64,000 nt of DNA from the NCBI GenBank assembly GCA_021018995.1, contig JAJIZI010000020.1:1-64000 (forward strand), written 5' to 3'. Positions 41,041 through 51,430 of this stretch are shown here, piece after piece. The notes under the pieces were generated by a model. That model was not told the DNA's origin, ran no database searches, and worked only from the letters and a program-made list of their open reading frames with translations. The first letter of the stretch is position 1; each line of letters begins with the position of its first letter. The stretch is from Chloranthus sessilifolius (lineage: Eukaryota; Streptophyta; Magnoliopsida; Chloranthales; Chloranthaceae). The position numbers and the translations under genes are program-made.

Positions 41041-42527
41041 GAGCCGTTCTTGGGGAGTCTAGCTCCATTGTGGGTTTTTGGCCTGCCATTGAGGTATTTT
41101 ATCCTTTGATTTTAGCTTGTCCAATTTTCTTTTATAGCACACCTGTCTTTATCTTCTTGCTTTCTAAGATTTGGGGGTATCTTCACTTCCAACCGGGTCG
41201 CCCTCTGCTTCAGTCCGAAGTTGCTACGTTCCCCCTCATGAGTAACTGGCACGTGAGTCGCCGTCGGGACATAGGTATGAAGCATTTGGAGTTAGGGATG
41301 TGCTCTCAGTTCAACCTGTTTATCTCAGAGCAGGTAAAATAATTCCCTTTTTATAAATTTGATAGCTCTTGTGTGCTATAGGTTCTGACCAAATGTGTGT
41401 ATCCTTCCTCTGTTTTCTCTTCTTTTGCAGGTCATCCTCGACCCCTACATAGGATCTCCCTTTTGTAACTTGGCCTCAGTGGGTCCTTCTCGCTTTTTGC
41501 TGAACCGTCGCATCATCTTCCTTTACGGGTCCTGGACTAAGGCCTACTATTTAGGGGAGAGAGTGGTTCATCAATATCGCCCTCTCTTTGCCGTGCCCCA
41601 AGCTCCTCCCGCCATGTGTTATCTTCAGAAGGCTCCATTGATGAGCTTACTACTCACTTTCTTCACCATGGGGTTCCTATCGATAACGTTCTCCTGCCCG
41701 GGGGTTATCAGACGTGGTACGATTCCCTGCCCTATCATTTCTTGTTGCCCCGCTTCGTGCCTAGTGCTAACTTTTTAGCTTTTGGCGGGTCGCGATCTCA
41801 GGTAATGCCCCTTTTCTCTTTTTATTTAGCAGCTTCCTTGTGATTACTTTGATTGACCAACCACCTTTAATGATAAAATATTTCTCTCTACAGTTTGAGC
41901 AGGGTGGCGACTCAGATGAGGGGGATGAGGCAGCTACTCCTTATGATGCTACAGGTGCTGGACCCTCCGATCCTTCCGGTGGTGCTTGTGCATGGCTTGG
42001 TCTTGGACCTCCAACCCTTCTAGTGTCTTGGTGCTTGCGGACTTTCAAATGCTTGGATGATGCCTTTTCATTATGTGCAGTGTGACATGGCCGAGAAGGC
42101 ATGAATCTCTACTGAAGCTATCTAGGTCCCACCTCCTGAGTTGATTCCTGGGGTAATCTCTATCTCGTTGCTTTGTTCTCCTTCCCTTTGAATTATGCTG
42201 ATGGCCTGTGTGACTAACACCTCCTTTTTCTTCGCCGTGATTATGAGTCGGCAGTGAGTCAAGCTGAATATTATCGTAACCTTGTTGGGCTTAGGGAGAT
42301 CGAGGTGGTGAGTGAATGCTGACCCAACCTAGTTATTTTCTTTATTTTCTTTCTGCCAGTTTCTCTACCTGATGGCTTTTGGTGTGTTCCTACAGCGTGC
42401 TCGTGAAAAGGAGTCGCGTTCCCTTCTCAGCCGTATTTCTCAGGCGTGGACTCGGGTGCGGGAGACTCGTACCTTTCAATGCGTGAGCCGGCGCCAGAAG
42501 AAGTCAAAGGGGGCTGCCCAGGACTAG
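41041..42527 (+). pseudogene. PMD accessory gene, 3' part (copy 2)
   Basis: Starts at the junction within the exon reading RAVLGESSSIVGFWPAIE. Introns as in copy 1: 41094-41168, 41334-41430, 41802-41893, then two more; stop TAG at 42525-42527. It has no promoter or N-terminus, so it is a truncated duplicate. Unlike copy 1 it reads TAT where copy 1 has TAG (near 41621). The Asp/Ala/Gly-rich exon is damaged at 41960-42090 and lacks the repeated GASG block of copy 1. Confidence 0.75.
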
Positions 42528-42899
42528 TTTATTTTCTATAAATTTGACATAATGAAACAGTTTAGACTTGGCTTTATTGGGGATATGTAATAACTTTTAA
42601 ACAACAATTTTTTTTTTGGATGGTTTATAATTTTTATGCTTTATATGAATGTTTCATTTGGTTATCCCCTTGCTTTGATGGTTTCCCTTTTTTGTTTTTT
42701 TGTTGGGCCGGGCACGGGTCGGCACCCCTCCAATGATGGAGTCGATCTTGCAGGTGATTCTCCGTATATAACCTACAGGTGGTCGTCCTCAGGCTTCCAC
42801 AGTGTGCGAGTATGAAAGTGGGCCAACCAAAAATAAGTTCCTCCTTGGGGAACAAAATGGACCCTTGTGAGAGGGGCCTTGCCAACCCGACTTTAAGCG

Positions 42900-43062
42900 G
42901 GCATATATATTATATCCGCCCGACAAATGTTCAGCAATAATGGCCGGGCGTATATAATATATACGCCTGATAAATCCATGGTTAAAATGGCCGGGCGTAT
43001 ATATTATATATGCCTGGCAAAATGTTTCAAATTTTTGCCTTGGCGTATATAATATATACGCC
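42900..43062 (+). promoter_or_regulatory. Phased palindrome array (copy 2)
   Basis: Palindromes at 42900-42920 (one arm changed to TATATCCGCC), 42947-42967, 42994-43014 and 43042-43062. Centres 42910, 42957, 43004 and 43052 keep the 47, 47, 48 bp spacing. The upstream 120 bp differ markedly from copy 1 while the palindromes are kept. Confidence 0.88.
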
Positions 43063-43239
43063 CGTTATAATTTGGGCTCAGCGGGCTCTTTATAACCCGA
43101 GCCTGGTCCCCCCTTGTCTCCTCCTCCACCTTGGTTTGGCCTTTTTGCCCCTACTTTAATCTTTTCCCTCCCTTTCTTTTTTCTAGTGTGTCCATCGTCA
43201 TACATTGACTGATTTTATAAAGAACATCTTTGTACGTCG

Positions 43240-44745
43240 ATGGACCCGCCTTCGAAAAGGGGCCCAAGCTCTTATACGAGGGATGGTACACTTCCCTGTT
43301 TGGACCCGGGGCCCAATTTTTTGCAAAAATGGCATGATAGCTTGGCTGAGAGCAAGCTTGCTATTTTGAATTGCCTCGGGTTGTCCCGCCTTTCCTCTCT
43401 CTGCTATCCCTCATTTGCCCAACCTCTGCAGTGCTTTGGCGTCATGGGACCATAGGGCCCATGTCTTTAGATTTGGGTCTAGGGAGTTGACCCCAACCTT
43501 GGAAGAGTTGGCCTCTATTACTGGCTTGAAGATGCATCGAGGCCTTGCTAAAGTGGTGCTCAAACCGCGGTATGCAAGGGCGGTCCAAGCGGTTCTTGGT
43601 TTAAAAAAGGGTGGGTATGAGAAATGTTTCGCCGGAGGGCCCACTAGGTCTTCGATGAAATTCCTGAGAGAACTTTTCGGCAACTCGAGTCTCCGAAAGT
43701 TTCCCATTCAAGATCCCTTCAATGTAAAGGCCTTTGCCCTTTATTTGCTGTCGGAAGTTCTCTTCTTTACTGGGGGCGAGAACTTTTCCCTTGGGCTGTG
43801 CGATGTCTTGACTGAGTTGGAGGGAGCCCGCTCATTGGTCCACCTAGTCTTGGTTTAGATGTATCGGGGCCTAGATGCCTCAGCCTCGGGCCGGGTTGGG
43901 ATTCTCAGTGGGAGCCCGCTCCTCATTCAGATTTGGCTAGGAGAGCATTTGGCTATCATGGGGCCTGTGCCGAGAATGTGCTTGATAAGAGGGGACGTGG
44001 CTCGGGGCTTTCTGATCCGGTGCTCAAGATTGCCTCATGGGAGCGCCGAGGAGCTGAGTACATGGCTATCAGATGCGAAGCTGATTTGGCAGCTTCCCTG
44101 GTTGGACGGTATCTTTCCGATTGTCCGCTCTCGAGATTGTGAGGGTATCACCCTATTGGGGTTGACCTGTAGCACATATTATTTCCCATCTCGGGTGCTT
44201 CGTCAGTTTGGGTATACCCAACATGTGCCATGCTCTGTGAGGCCACCTTTGTGCTCTCTGATATTTTCTCGGGGTTCTCTCAGTGATCTCGACTCATAGC
44301 CACCCTCTGGGAGACCCGCCAATCAGTGCACATGTTCAGCTTAGTTCAGGGGGGCGTCGTCTCTCCTGATTACGAGGTTTGGCTGGTATCTAAGGAATTA
44401 CCTACCCCTAGCCTAGTTTCGGTAGATGTGATAGAGACGGGGCCTTGGCCATGTAAGGAAGCAATGCTTCGGACCAGGATCGAGTCTCTTTCTGTAGAGA
44501 GGATAGCTTTGACCGAGGCTTTGGGGAAAGAAAGGGTCAGAGCGGAGATTGAAGAAGTGAGAGCTGCCACAGCCGAGAGTGAGGTTCTTCGGTTGACTGG
44601 GCTTTTGACTGAGTCTCGTAGCGCAGCTGAAGCTTCACGGAGATGGTAGAAGAGTCTTCATGGTAGGTGGATGTCTGATCGAAATGCCCACGAGGACTCT
44701 CTGCTTGCCGAGATTAGCGCTTTGAAGCGTGCTCCCTGCCCTTGA
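43240..44745 (+). pseudogene. DUF7745-like antisense accessory gene (copy 2)
   Basis: Same start as copy 1 (MDPPSKRGPSSYTRDGTLPC). The first break is near 43400-43435, then a long open part 43415-43858 through NFSLGLCDVLTELEGARSLV, text that is garbled in copy 1. TAG at 43856-43858 is shared by both copies. The next frame runs 43859-44299 (SGSPLLIQIWLGEHLAIMGP, ELSTWLSDAKLIWQLPWLDG). A frameshift at about 44293 is absent from copy 1. The C-terminus (VRAEIEEVRAATAESEVLRL, SRSAAEASRRW) is a clear coiled coil. The lesions of the two copies are largely complementary. Confidence 0.72.
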
Positions 44746-45860
44746 CCTGTTCTTGCACATATCATAGATCATATACACGGAGGGGAGGAATGCCCCCTAA
44801 CAGATATCTCTTTTTGGGCTATTTTTCTCTTCTTTTTTTTGGTTATATATATACAGATATATATATATATTTTTTGGTTTTTTATCTGTAAAGAAAGTAG
44901 CAAAATAGAAAGTGTGTCATGTCGTTATCTTTTTGGGACGTGACACTCCGCACGTAATACTGTAAGAAATGGAATGAAATCTATAGATACATATATTTTT
45001 CATTTTTTGACTTTTTTCCTTTGTACGTTTCGCAATGTAAGGCTTTTTATGAAGATTTTCGCCTCCACAAAGTGGAGCTTTTTATGGGAAAGGGAAATCT
45101 ATTATCTTTTTTAAAATTTTCTCCTCCACAATGTGGGGTACAGTGTGAGGTTTTTTATGGGAAAGGGAAATCTATTATTTTTTTATTTTTTTGAAATTTT
45201 CTCCTCCACAGTGTGGGGTCTTTTATGGGAAAGGGAAATCTATTATCTTTTTTGAAATTTTCTCCTCCACAGTGTGGGGTTTTTTATCGGAAAGGGAAAT
45301 CTATTATCTTTTTTGAAATTTTCTCCCTTTGGGTCTTTTGTGATGTCGGTAATTTACAAGGCCAAACCAGTGGGTCTTTTTTGAGCACGGTCGAACCCTG
45401 TTCATGAGATACAGGTTTTTCCTTTAAACGTACGAAGGTCAGCTTCCCAGGGATTGGTCTAGTCTTCTGTCTTTCCCTTTGGTCATGCGTTAGATGCCGC
45501 GGTGGAGATGACATACTTGATCGGGATCTGATCTAATTTTTACATGAGTGGGCCATCGAAAAAGGGGGGAAAGGGGCTCAAGGGGTTCAAACTGAAATGG
45601 CGGGCAGCAGGTGTCTTCTCTAATCTCTCTTTCCTTGACATTTTTGCTCATAGCACCCAAGACGGCTTTTCGCCATGCCCGTCATCCCTGTTTTTACCCG
45701 TAGGGCCCTTTCGAGTTTTCACTACGTCCATGGGTTCGATTTCTTACCCCAGGCGCCCTTTCAGGTTTTCACTTGGTCCGCGTGGGTTCACTATTTTTAC
45801 TCGTGGTGCCCTTTCGGGTTTTCACCACGTCCATCTTGCTTTGAACCCAAATTAATTTTC

Positions 45861-45891
<31 letters not shown>

Positions 45892-46445
45892 CTTTAGCAC
45901 CAGAAGGCCACGACATGGACGTCGATTCCTTCATAGCCGGCTGAATGAAGTTCTGTGTGGTTTGGTAACTCAGCTTGTTCTGATGCAATAGATGTTATGA
46001 CCGCTTGTGGACCTTAAAGAGGGCTTTTTTCCGGGTTGTAATGTGGCCGGGGTTCAAATAGGTTGGGTTTTTCTGGGAATTTGGATCTAAGCTTTGAGTG
46101 AATTTGGTGACTCCTCTTTCTTTCCAAAGGCTTTTTATGCCCCAGTCATTTCTTTTTACTTGGTCCCCCTCTTTTTTTGCGGGGGGGGTTTTACTTTCTT
46201 TTTCTTCTTTCTCTTTTTTCTTTTTTTTTTGGTTTGGATTTTCCCTCTCTTCTCTTTTCTCTTTTTCTAGAATTTTGGGAGGGGTATATGAAAGAAATGG
46301 TTATTGGCCCGACGTGTGTAGCAAAAAGGGTGAAGGATTTCAGAGAATATTTCTTTTGGGCTACTTGTCTTTGAAATGATGGCCTCTTCTATGGGGTCCT
46401 TAAGCGGTCACGCATCTACTTTTATCAAAACTCACCTTGTCTAAA
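44746..46445. other. Spacer with minisatellite (copy 2)
   Basis: Counterpart of 26255-27966. Holds the shorter (TA)n at 44850-44870, the 57-75-bp minisatellite at 45078-45328, the three ~50-bp GCCCTTTC units at about 45705-45825 and T-rich tracts. No gene is seen. Confidence 0.6.
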
Positions 46446-47766
46446 GATCTATGAGTAGAACTTACTGAGGTATCCAGCGTTGATGGGCTTAGGAAAGTGG
46501 TCTCCGTCCATGGTGGCGTAATGGCGTATCTGCAAAACCTCTCGGCACGAGGGTCCTTCCCAATTTGGCCTAAACTTCCCTCTTGGATCGGTGTGGAGAG
46601 ACAAGAAAATTTTCTTTAGTACAGTGTCTCCTACCTTCAGATCTCGACTACGGACACACTTATTATAAGCACGTGCAATTCTCCTCTGATAGATCTGGGT
46701 GTGGCACAAGGCTAGGAGTCTCTTCTCGTCAATCAAGTCTAGCTGTTCAAAATGGGCTCTTTCCCTCTCAGCTTTAGGTAGATGGGATTCCAAAAGGATA
46801 CGGAGCGACGGTACTTCGACCTCAATGGGTAGCATGACCTCGGTCCCATACACAAGGGAGAATGGTGTTGCCCCTATTGCGGTACGGATAGACGTTCTAT
46901 AGGCCCAAAGTGCGAAGGGTAACTGCTCACTCCAATCTCTGTAAGTAACTACCATCTTCTCCAGGATGCGGATCAGAGTTTTGTTGGCTGCCTCTACAGC
47001 TCCATTCGTCTGTGGCCTGTATGGGGATGATCGATGATGCTTGATCTGGAACTACTCACACAAGGCCCGGATGCGCCTATTAGCAAAATTAGTGCCATTA
47101 TCAGTGATGATATCTTTGGGTACACCGAATCTGCAAATGATGTTGTTCTTGATGAACTTCTCAACATCACTGGCCTTAATGCTCGTGTAGGAGGCTGCCT
47201 CTACCCACTTTATAAAATACTCTATTGCGACGAGGATGAACTGACGAGGATGAACTGATGTCCGTTGGAAGCCTTAGGATTGATTTTGCCAATGACGTCG
47301 AGACCCCAGGTGGTGAACGGCCAAGGAGTGGCCATGCTGTGCAAATCAATGGCCGGAGCATGTATTAGACTGGAGTGTTCTTGGCATTTGTAGCACTTCT
47401 GCACGTGCTTGCAGCAATCGATCTCCAAAGTGGTCTAAAAGTATCCCTACCTTAGGATTTTCTTCGCAAGCATGTGTCCACTGACGTGTGCCCCGCAGAC
47501 CCCTTCATGGATCTCCTTCATGATCTCAACCGCTTCTTTCTGGGTTAGGCATCGGAGCAAAATATTTTCGTGAGACCGTCTATGCAGGAGATCGCCGCAG
47601 ATGACGTAGTTCATTGCCAATCGCTGGATGGTGCGTCTGTCTACCTTCGATGTTCCTTCTGGGATAGTTCGGGTCTCGAGGAAATTCTTGATGTCCGAGA
47701 ACCAGGGTGGTTCATCATCTAAATCTGTAGGTACTTCGATCAAGTGATAGAAAGCCGGTTTGTCCC
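46446..47766 (-). pseudogene. Tat-2 integrase (copy 2)
   Basis: Better preserved than copy 1. Zinc region with EIHEGVCGAHVSGHMLAKKI and CCKHVQKCYKCQEHSSLIHA; two TAG stops at 47435-47437 and 47447-47449. Core: GLDVIGKINPKASNGHQF (D), FGVPKDIITDNGTNF (D), TAG at 47052-47054, then QIKHHRSS and a TNG-A-VEA block that supplies the glutamate (about 47000), continuing to VVTYRDWSEQLPFALWAYRT and TAIGATPFSLVYGTEVMLPI. The C-terminus ends at GYLSKFYS, 46449. A 15-bp local duplication (GACGAGGATGAACTG) at 47228-47258 breaks the frame. Confidence 0.85.
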
Positions 47767-47767
47767 T

Positions 47768-48290
47768 CTACTCTTTCATGATCGGCTTCATCACAACTCT
47801 GTATGGAATCTCAACCATAGAGGCCAGGGTGGCCAAGGCATCAGCAAACTGATTTCTTACTCGTGGCACATAAGAGAAGGTGACCTCCTCAAAGCAAGTT
47901 ATTAGATCCTCAAGATGTTCATGGTATGGGATCAGTTTCTCATCCTTGGTCTTCCAATCTCCGTTGGTCTGGCATATAATTGACTGCGAATCTCCAAAGA
48001 CCCTAAGGTGAGTTATATTTAGATCAAGAGTCACCTATAAACCAACTGTACAGGCCTCATACTCGGCCATATTGTTGGTGCATGGGAAGTTCAATTTGAT
48101 TGAGATGGGTATATGTGGTCCTCTGGGCGAGATAAGAATGGCGCCAACTCCTTGGCCCTCAACATGCGATGCTCCATCAAAGTGCATTACCCAGGACTCC
48201 TCTGTTTCCTCTGTATCCTCGTCAGTCATGAACAGAATGTCCTCATCGGGGAATTCGATCCTTAGAGGCTCACAGTCTGGCAGAGGGTTC
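47768..48290 (-). pseudogene. Tat-2 second (archaeal-like) RNase H (copy 2)
   Basis: Same blocks as copy 1, including FDGA, NNMAEYEA, FGDSQSII and NQFADALATLAS, so all four catalytic acids are present. One TAG (48035-48037) splits it, and another TAG (47768-47770) ends it before the integrase N-terminus (RDKPAFYHLIEV). Confidence 0.88.
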
Positions 48291-49400
48291 TCAGCAAGAT
48301 GATCAGCGAGTGCCTGCCCATTGATTGACTTTTGGGTGACATAAGTAATGTCAAATTCGGATAGGAGTTGTTGCCATCATGCAGTTCGCCGGAGTGCGGG
48401 TTTCTGAATAGGTACTTTAAGCGGATCCATCCGTGCTAGAAGTAGGGCGGCTTGGGATAACGAGGTAGTGTCGAAGTCTTTGAGTAGCCCAAAGCAGGCG
48501 TAAGCATGCTTTCTCCAAATGAGAATAGCGCGTCTCGTAATCAGTGAATTTCTTGCTTAGATAATAGATGGCCTGCTCTCTTCTTCCGATATCATCATGC
48601 TATCCTAACACATAGCCCATGGAAAACTCTGTCGTTGATAGGTACATTATCGAGTCTATCGGTGCAGGTGGTACCCAATACGGAGGATTTAGGAGGTAAC
48701 CCTTTAATCTTGTCGAATCTTTGCTTTGGCAGTCATCATTCCATTCAAGGTGAGTCCTTTCTCAGTAGTTTGAAGATTGGTGCGCATATCAGAGTTAACT
48801 ATGCGATGAATCGGCTGATGTACTGGATTCTGCCTAAAAAGCCTCTGACTTCCTTCTCATGATGGTGGCGGCATTTTGATGATGGCCTTGATCTTGGTCG
48901 GATCAACCTCGATCCCTCTCCTGCTGACAATAAAGCCCAAAAACTTTCCTGACATAGCACCGAAGGCGCACTTCTGGGGGTTCAACAGTAACTTGTACTT
49001 TCTCAACCTCTCGAACAGCTTCTGAAGGTTTATCAAGTGGTCCTCCCTTTCTGGTGATTTGGCAATCATGTCGTCGACATATACTTCGATCTCTTGGTGC
49101 ATCATGTCGTGGAACAGGGCCGTCATTGCTCTTTGGTAGGTTGCCCCAGCATTCTTCAGCCCGAATGGCATTACTTTGTAGCAGAAGGTTCCCCAGGGGG
49201 TAATGAACACTGTCTTCTCGCGATCAACCTCTGCCATCTTTATCTGATTGTATCCTGAGAATCCATCCATAAATGAGAGCATTCCATGCTTTGCAGTGTT
49301 ATCGACCAGGATATCGATGTGGGGTAGTGGGAAGTCGTCCTTAGGGCTTGCCTTGGTGAGATTGTGGAAATCGATAAACATTCGAACCTTTCCATCCTTC
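48291..49400 (-). pseudogene. Tat-2 reverse transcriptase and first RNase H (copy 2)
   Basis: RT is open for 174 codons (49381-48857): MFIDFHNLTKASPKDDFPLP, FMDGFSGYNQIKMAEVDREK, PFGLKNAGATYQRAMTALFH, EVYVDDMIAKSPEREDHLIN, LRKYKLLLNPQKCAFGAMSG and FIVSRRGIEVDPTKIKAIIK. The YVDD box is intact. The RNase H part (48300-48850) is broken into short frames by many small indels relative to copy 1. Confidence 0.87.
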
Positions 49401-50040
49401 TTCGGTACGGGGACAATTTTAGCTAGCCACTACGGTACTTGGATACCATGAGAAACCCCGCGTCATACTGCTTGATGACCTCGTCTTTGACTTTCAGCAT
49501 CCATTCGGGTCGGAGACGTCTCAGCTTCTGCTTGACTGGCTTAACATTGGGATAGAGTGGCAACTCATGCTCAACTAGATCGGTATCCAAACCAGGCATG
49601 TCTTCATACGACCATGCGAAGACGTCTTGGTATGACCGATGGAAGTCTATCATGCCCTTCCTCTCCGCAGGGGACAGCGATGTTCCGATTTTGGTGATTC
49701 TGGGGACCTCTTTGGTGCCCAATTTGACATCCTCCGTCTCTTCGACTATCGGGGTAGGGCCGTGCTCAAAATCGGCAAATTGTTTGAGGAGCTCATTGGG
49801 GAGCTCATTGGTTTGACCTTCCTCATCTAGACTCGTGACTCCTACCTCTTCTTGTATATCTACAGGAAAGGGGTCGGCTTCACGTGGGACGGGTATTACG
49901 ACATCAACTTCAATCTTATTGGGAATTTTAAAGGACAATATTTTTGGAATTGGTATTTTTTCTATCTTTATGGTCTTTTGCATTTTTTCGGAGGTCAGCC
50001 CCTAGCGAGGTGGATCTCTATATATACAAGGTAGAGTGGT
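49401..50040 (-). pseudogene. Tat-2 pre-RT linker (copy 2)
   Basis: Open 49983-49423 with the same blocks as copy 1, including FAWSYEDMPGLDTDLVEHEL, and an intact VKQKLRRLRPEWMLKVKDEV segment that is altered in copy 1. It leads directly into RT. Confidence 0.8.
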
Positions 50041-50840
50041 CCAGAGGCTTACCTTACTTTTTACAGGTTGTTTTTTTTTGGGGAGTCAGTGCTGTTTTCA
50101 CGGTATTTGGCGGCTCCCAGGAGTTGGGGCAAGGATGCCCAGTTACTCACCCGCGAGGCTTACCCTTTACCTCTCTGATTGGGAGTGGCATCGGTAGGCT
50201 CTTATAGTTCCTCCCTCAACATATTTATAGAGGGATCCTCTGGGACCCTATCCTCTATGGTTAGGATGGGCCCAGAGTGGCTGGCGCCGGAGCGATGGGT
50301 GGGCCGGGGAACTTCTTCCTTGAATAAGGAAAGGGCGACCAAGTTCATTTCGAAGTCTGGGGGGATGATGTAGGGATTGGTGGGGTGGATTGAAGTAGGC
50401 TTATGTGGGCTTACCCTCGTCTCCCCATTTAGATCAATTTTTACTACCTCGGCGCTCAAAAAGGTTTCACGGATGTGGGGGCGAGCATGAGGTTCCTCTT
50501 CCAAGATGATTCCTCTGGCCTTGGTGACTGCTACGACTCTCATCTTTTCCTTGGCCTCTCTGACTTCCTCTTCTCTGGGCCTGTAGCCTAAGCAGAATTT
50601 AGTCTGTTGCCCCTTGGCCTTGACGGGGTCTCTTCTTCCTTGGAGGCGTGGGCCCAGCCCTTTCCCTTTTTGATGGCCCCATCTGTGGAGCATGAACACA
50701 GCTGCGTCCATTCCTCCTCCAGTTTTATCCGGGATCTTTTTAGTTGATCCGAGGGAGACGGCTGAGAAGTCATACTCGAATCGGTGAAGGTCGGTGTCCT
50801 CTGTTGTGTGCCGTATGTTCAGCACTTTTGGATTCTCAAT
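50041..50840 (-). pseudogene. Tat-2 G-patch region (copy 2)
   Basis: Open frame 50825-50202 with GMDAAVFMLHRWGHQKGKGL (G-patch). Differences from copy 1 are conservative (for example FCLGYRPREEE for FGLGYWPREEE). The TAA near 50202 is shared. The stretch 50041-50200 is poorly coding and differs by several indels. Confidence 0.75.
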
Positions 50841-51430
50841 GTGTAGGGTGCTTCTTTCCCTGTCTTCTTTCCTCTCGCCGAAGATGGTGATAATTTTTCC
50901 TTCCGAGATGAATCAGAGCTTTTGGTGCAAGGTAGATGGTATTGCTCTGAGCTTATGTATCCATGGCCGGCCCAACAGCAGATTGAATATAGACTTGATG
51001 TCCATCACCTGAAAGGGGGTAGTGAAGGTTTGTGACCCGAGGATCAGGTCGAGGTCTACTTCTCCTATGATTTCTCTTCTGGTGTTGTCGAATCCCCCGG
51101 CGCTTGATATGGATGGCCGGAAGGTGTCGGGGTTCGCCACAATTTTGATTACCATTCTTAGAGGGCATACATTCAATGCCGACACGTTGTCGATTAGGGC
51201 CAACGGCACCACCAAGTTTCCTACTTCCACTATTATATTCAAGCGCTTAGAGTGGTCATTCCCCTCGATTGGTAGGTACGCATCGGTGAATGAGATGGCA
51301 TTTGGGGCCAACACTTGCCCTATTATTTCTCCTACTTCATCTGGAGTTACGTGGGTGGAGACATGTGCGTCCTTGAGTGCTCCCATCAGGGCTTGGAAGT
51401 GGAGGGGGGACGTGATTAACAAATCCCAAA
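50841..51430 (-). pseudogene. Tat-2 retropepsin (copy 2)
   Basis: Open frame 51422-50913 covers the whole domain: VVPLALIDNVSALNVCPLRM (active site with Val in place of the usual Gly), GEVDLDLILGSQTFTTPF, then NLLLGRPWIHKLRAIPSTLH. The GRPW motif absent from copy 1 is kept here. A short stop separates it from the G-patch frame. Confidence 0.82.
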
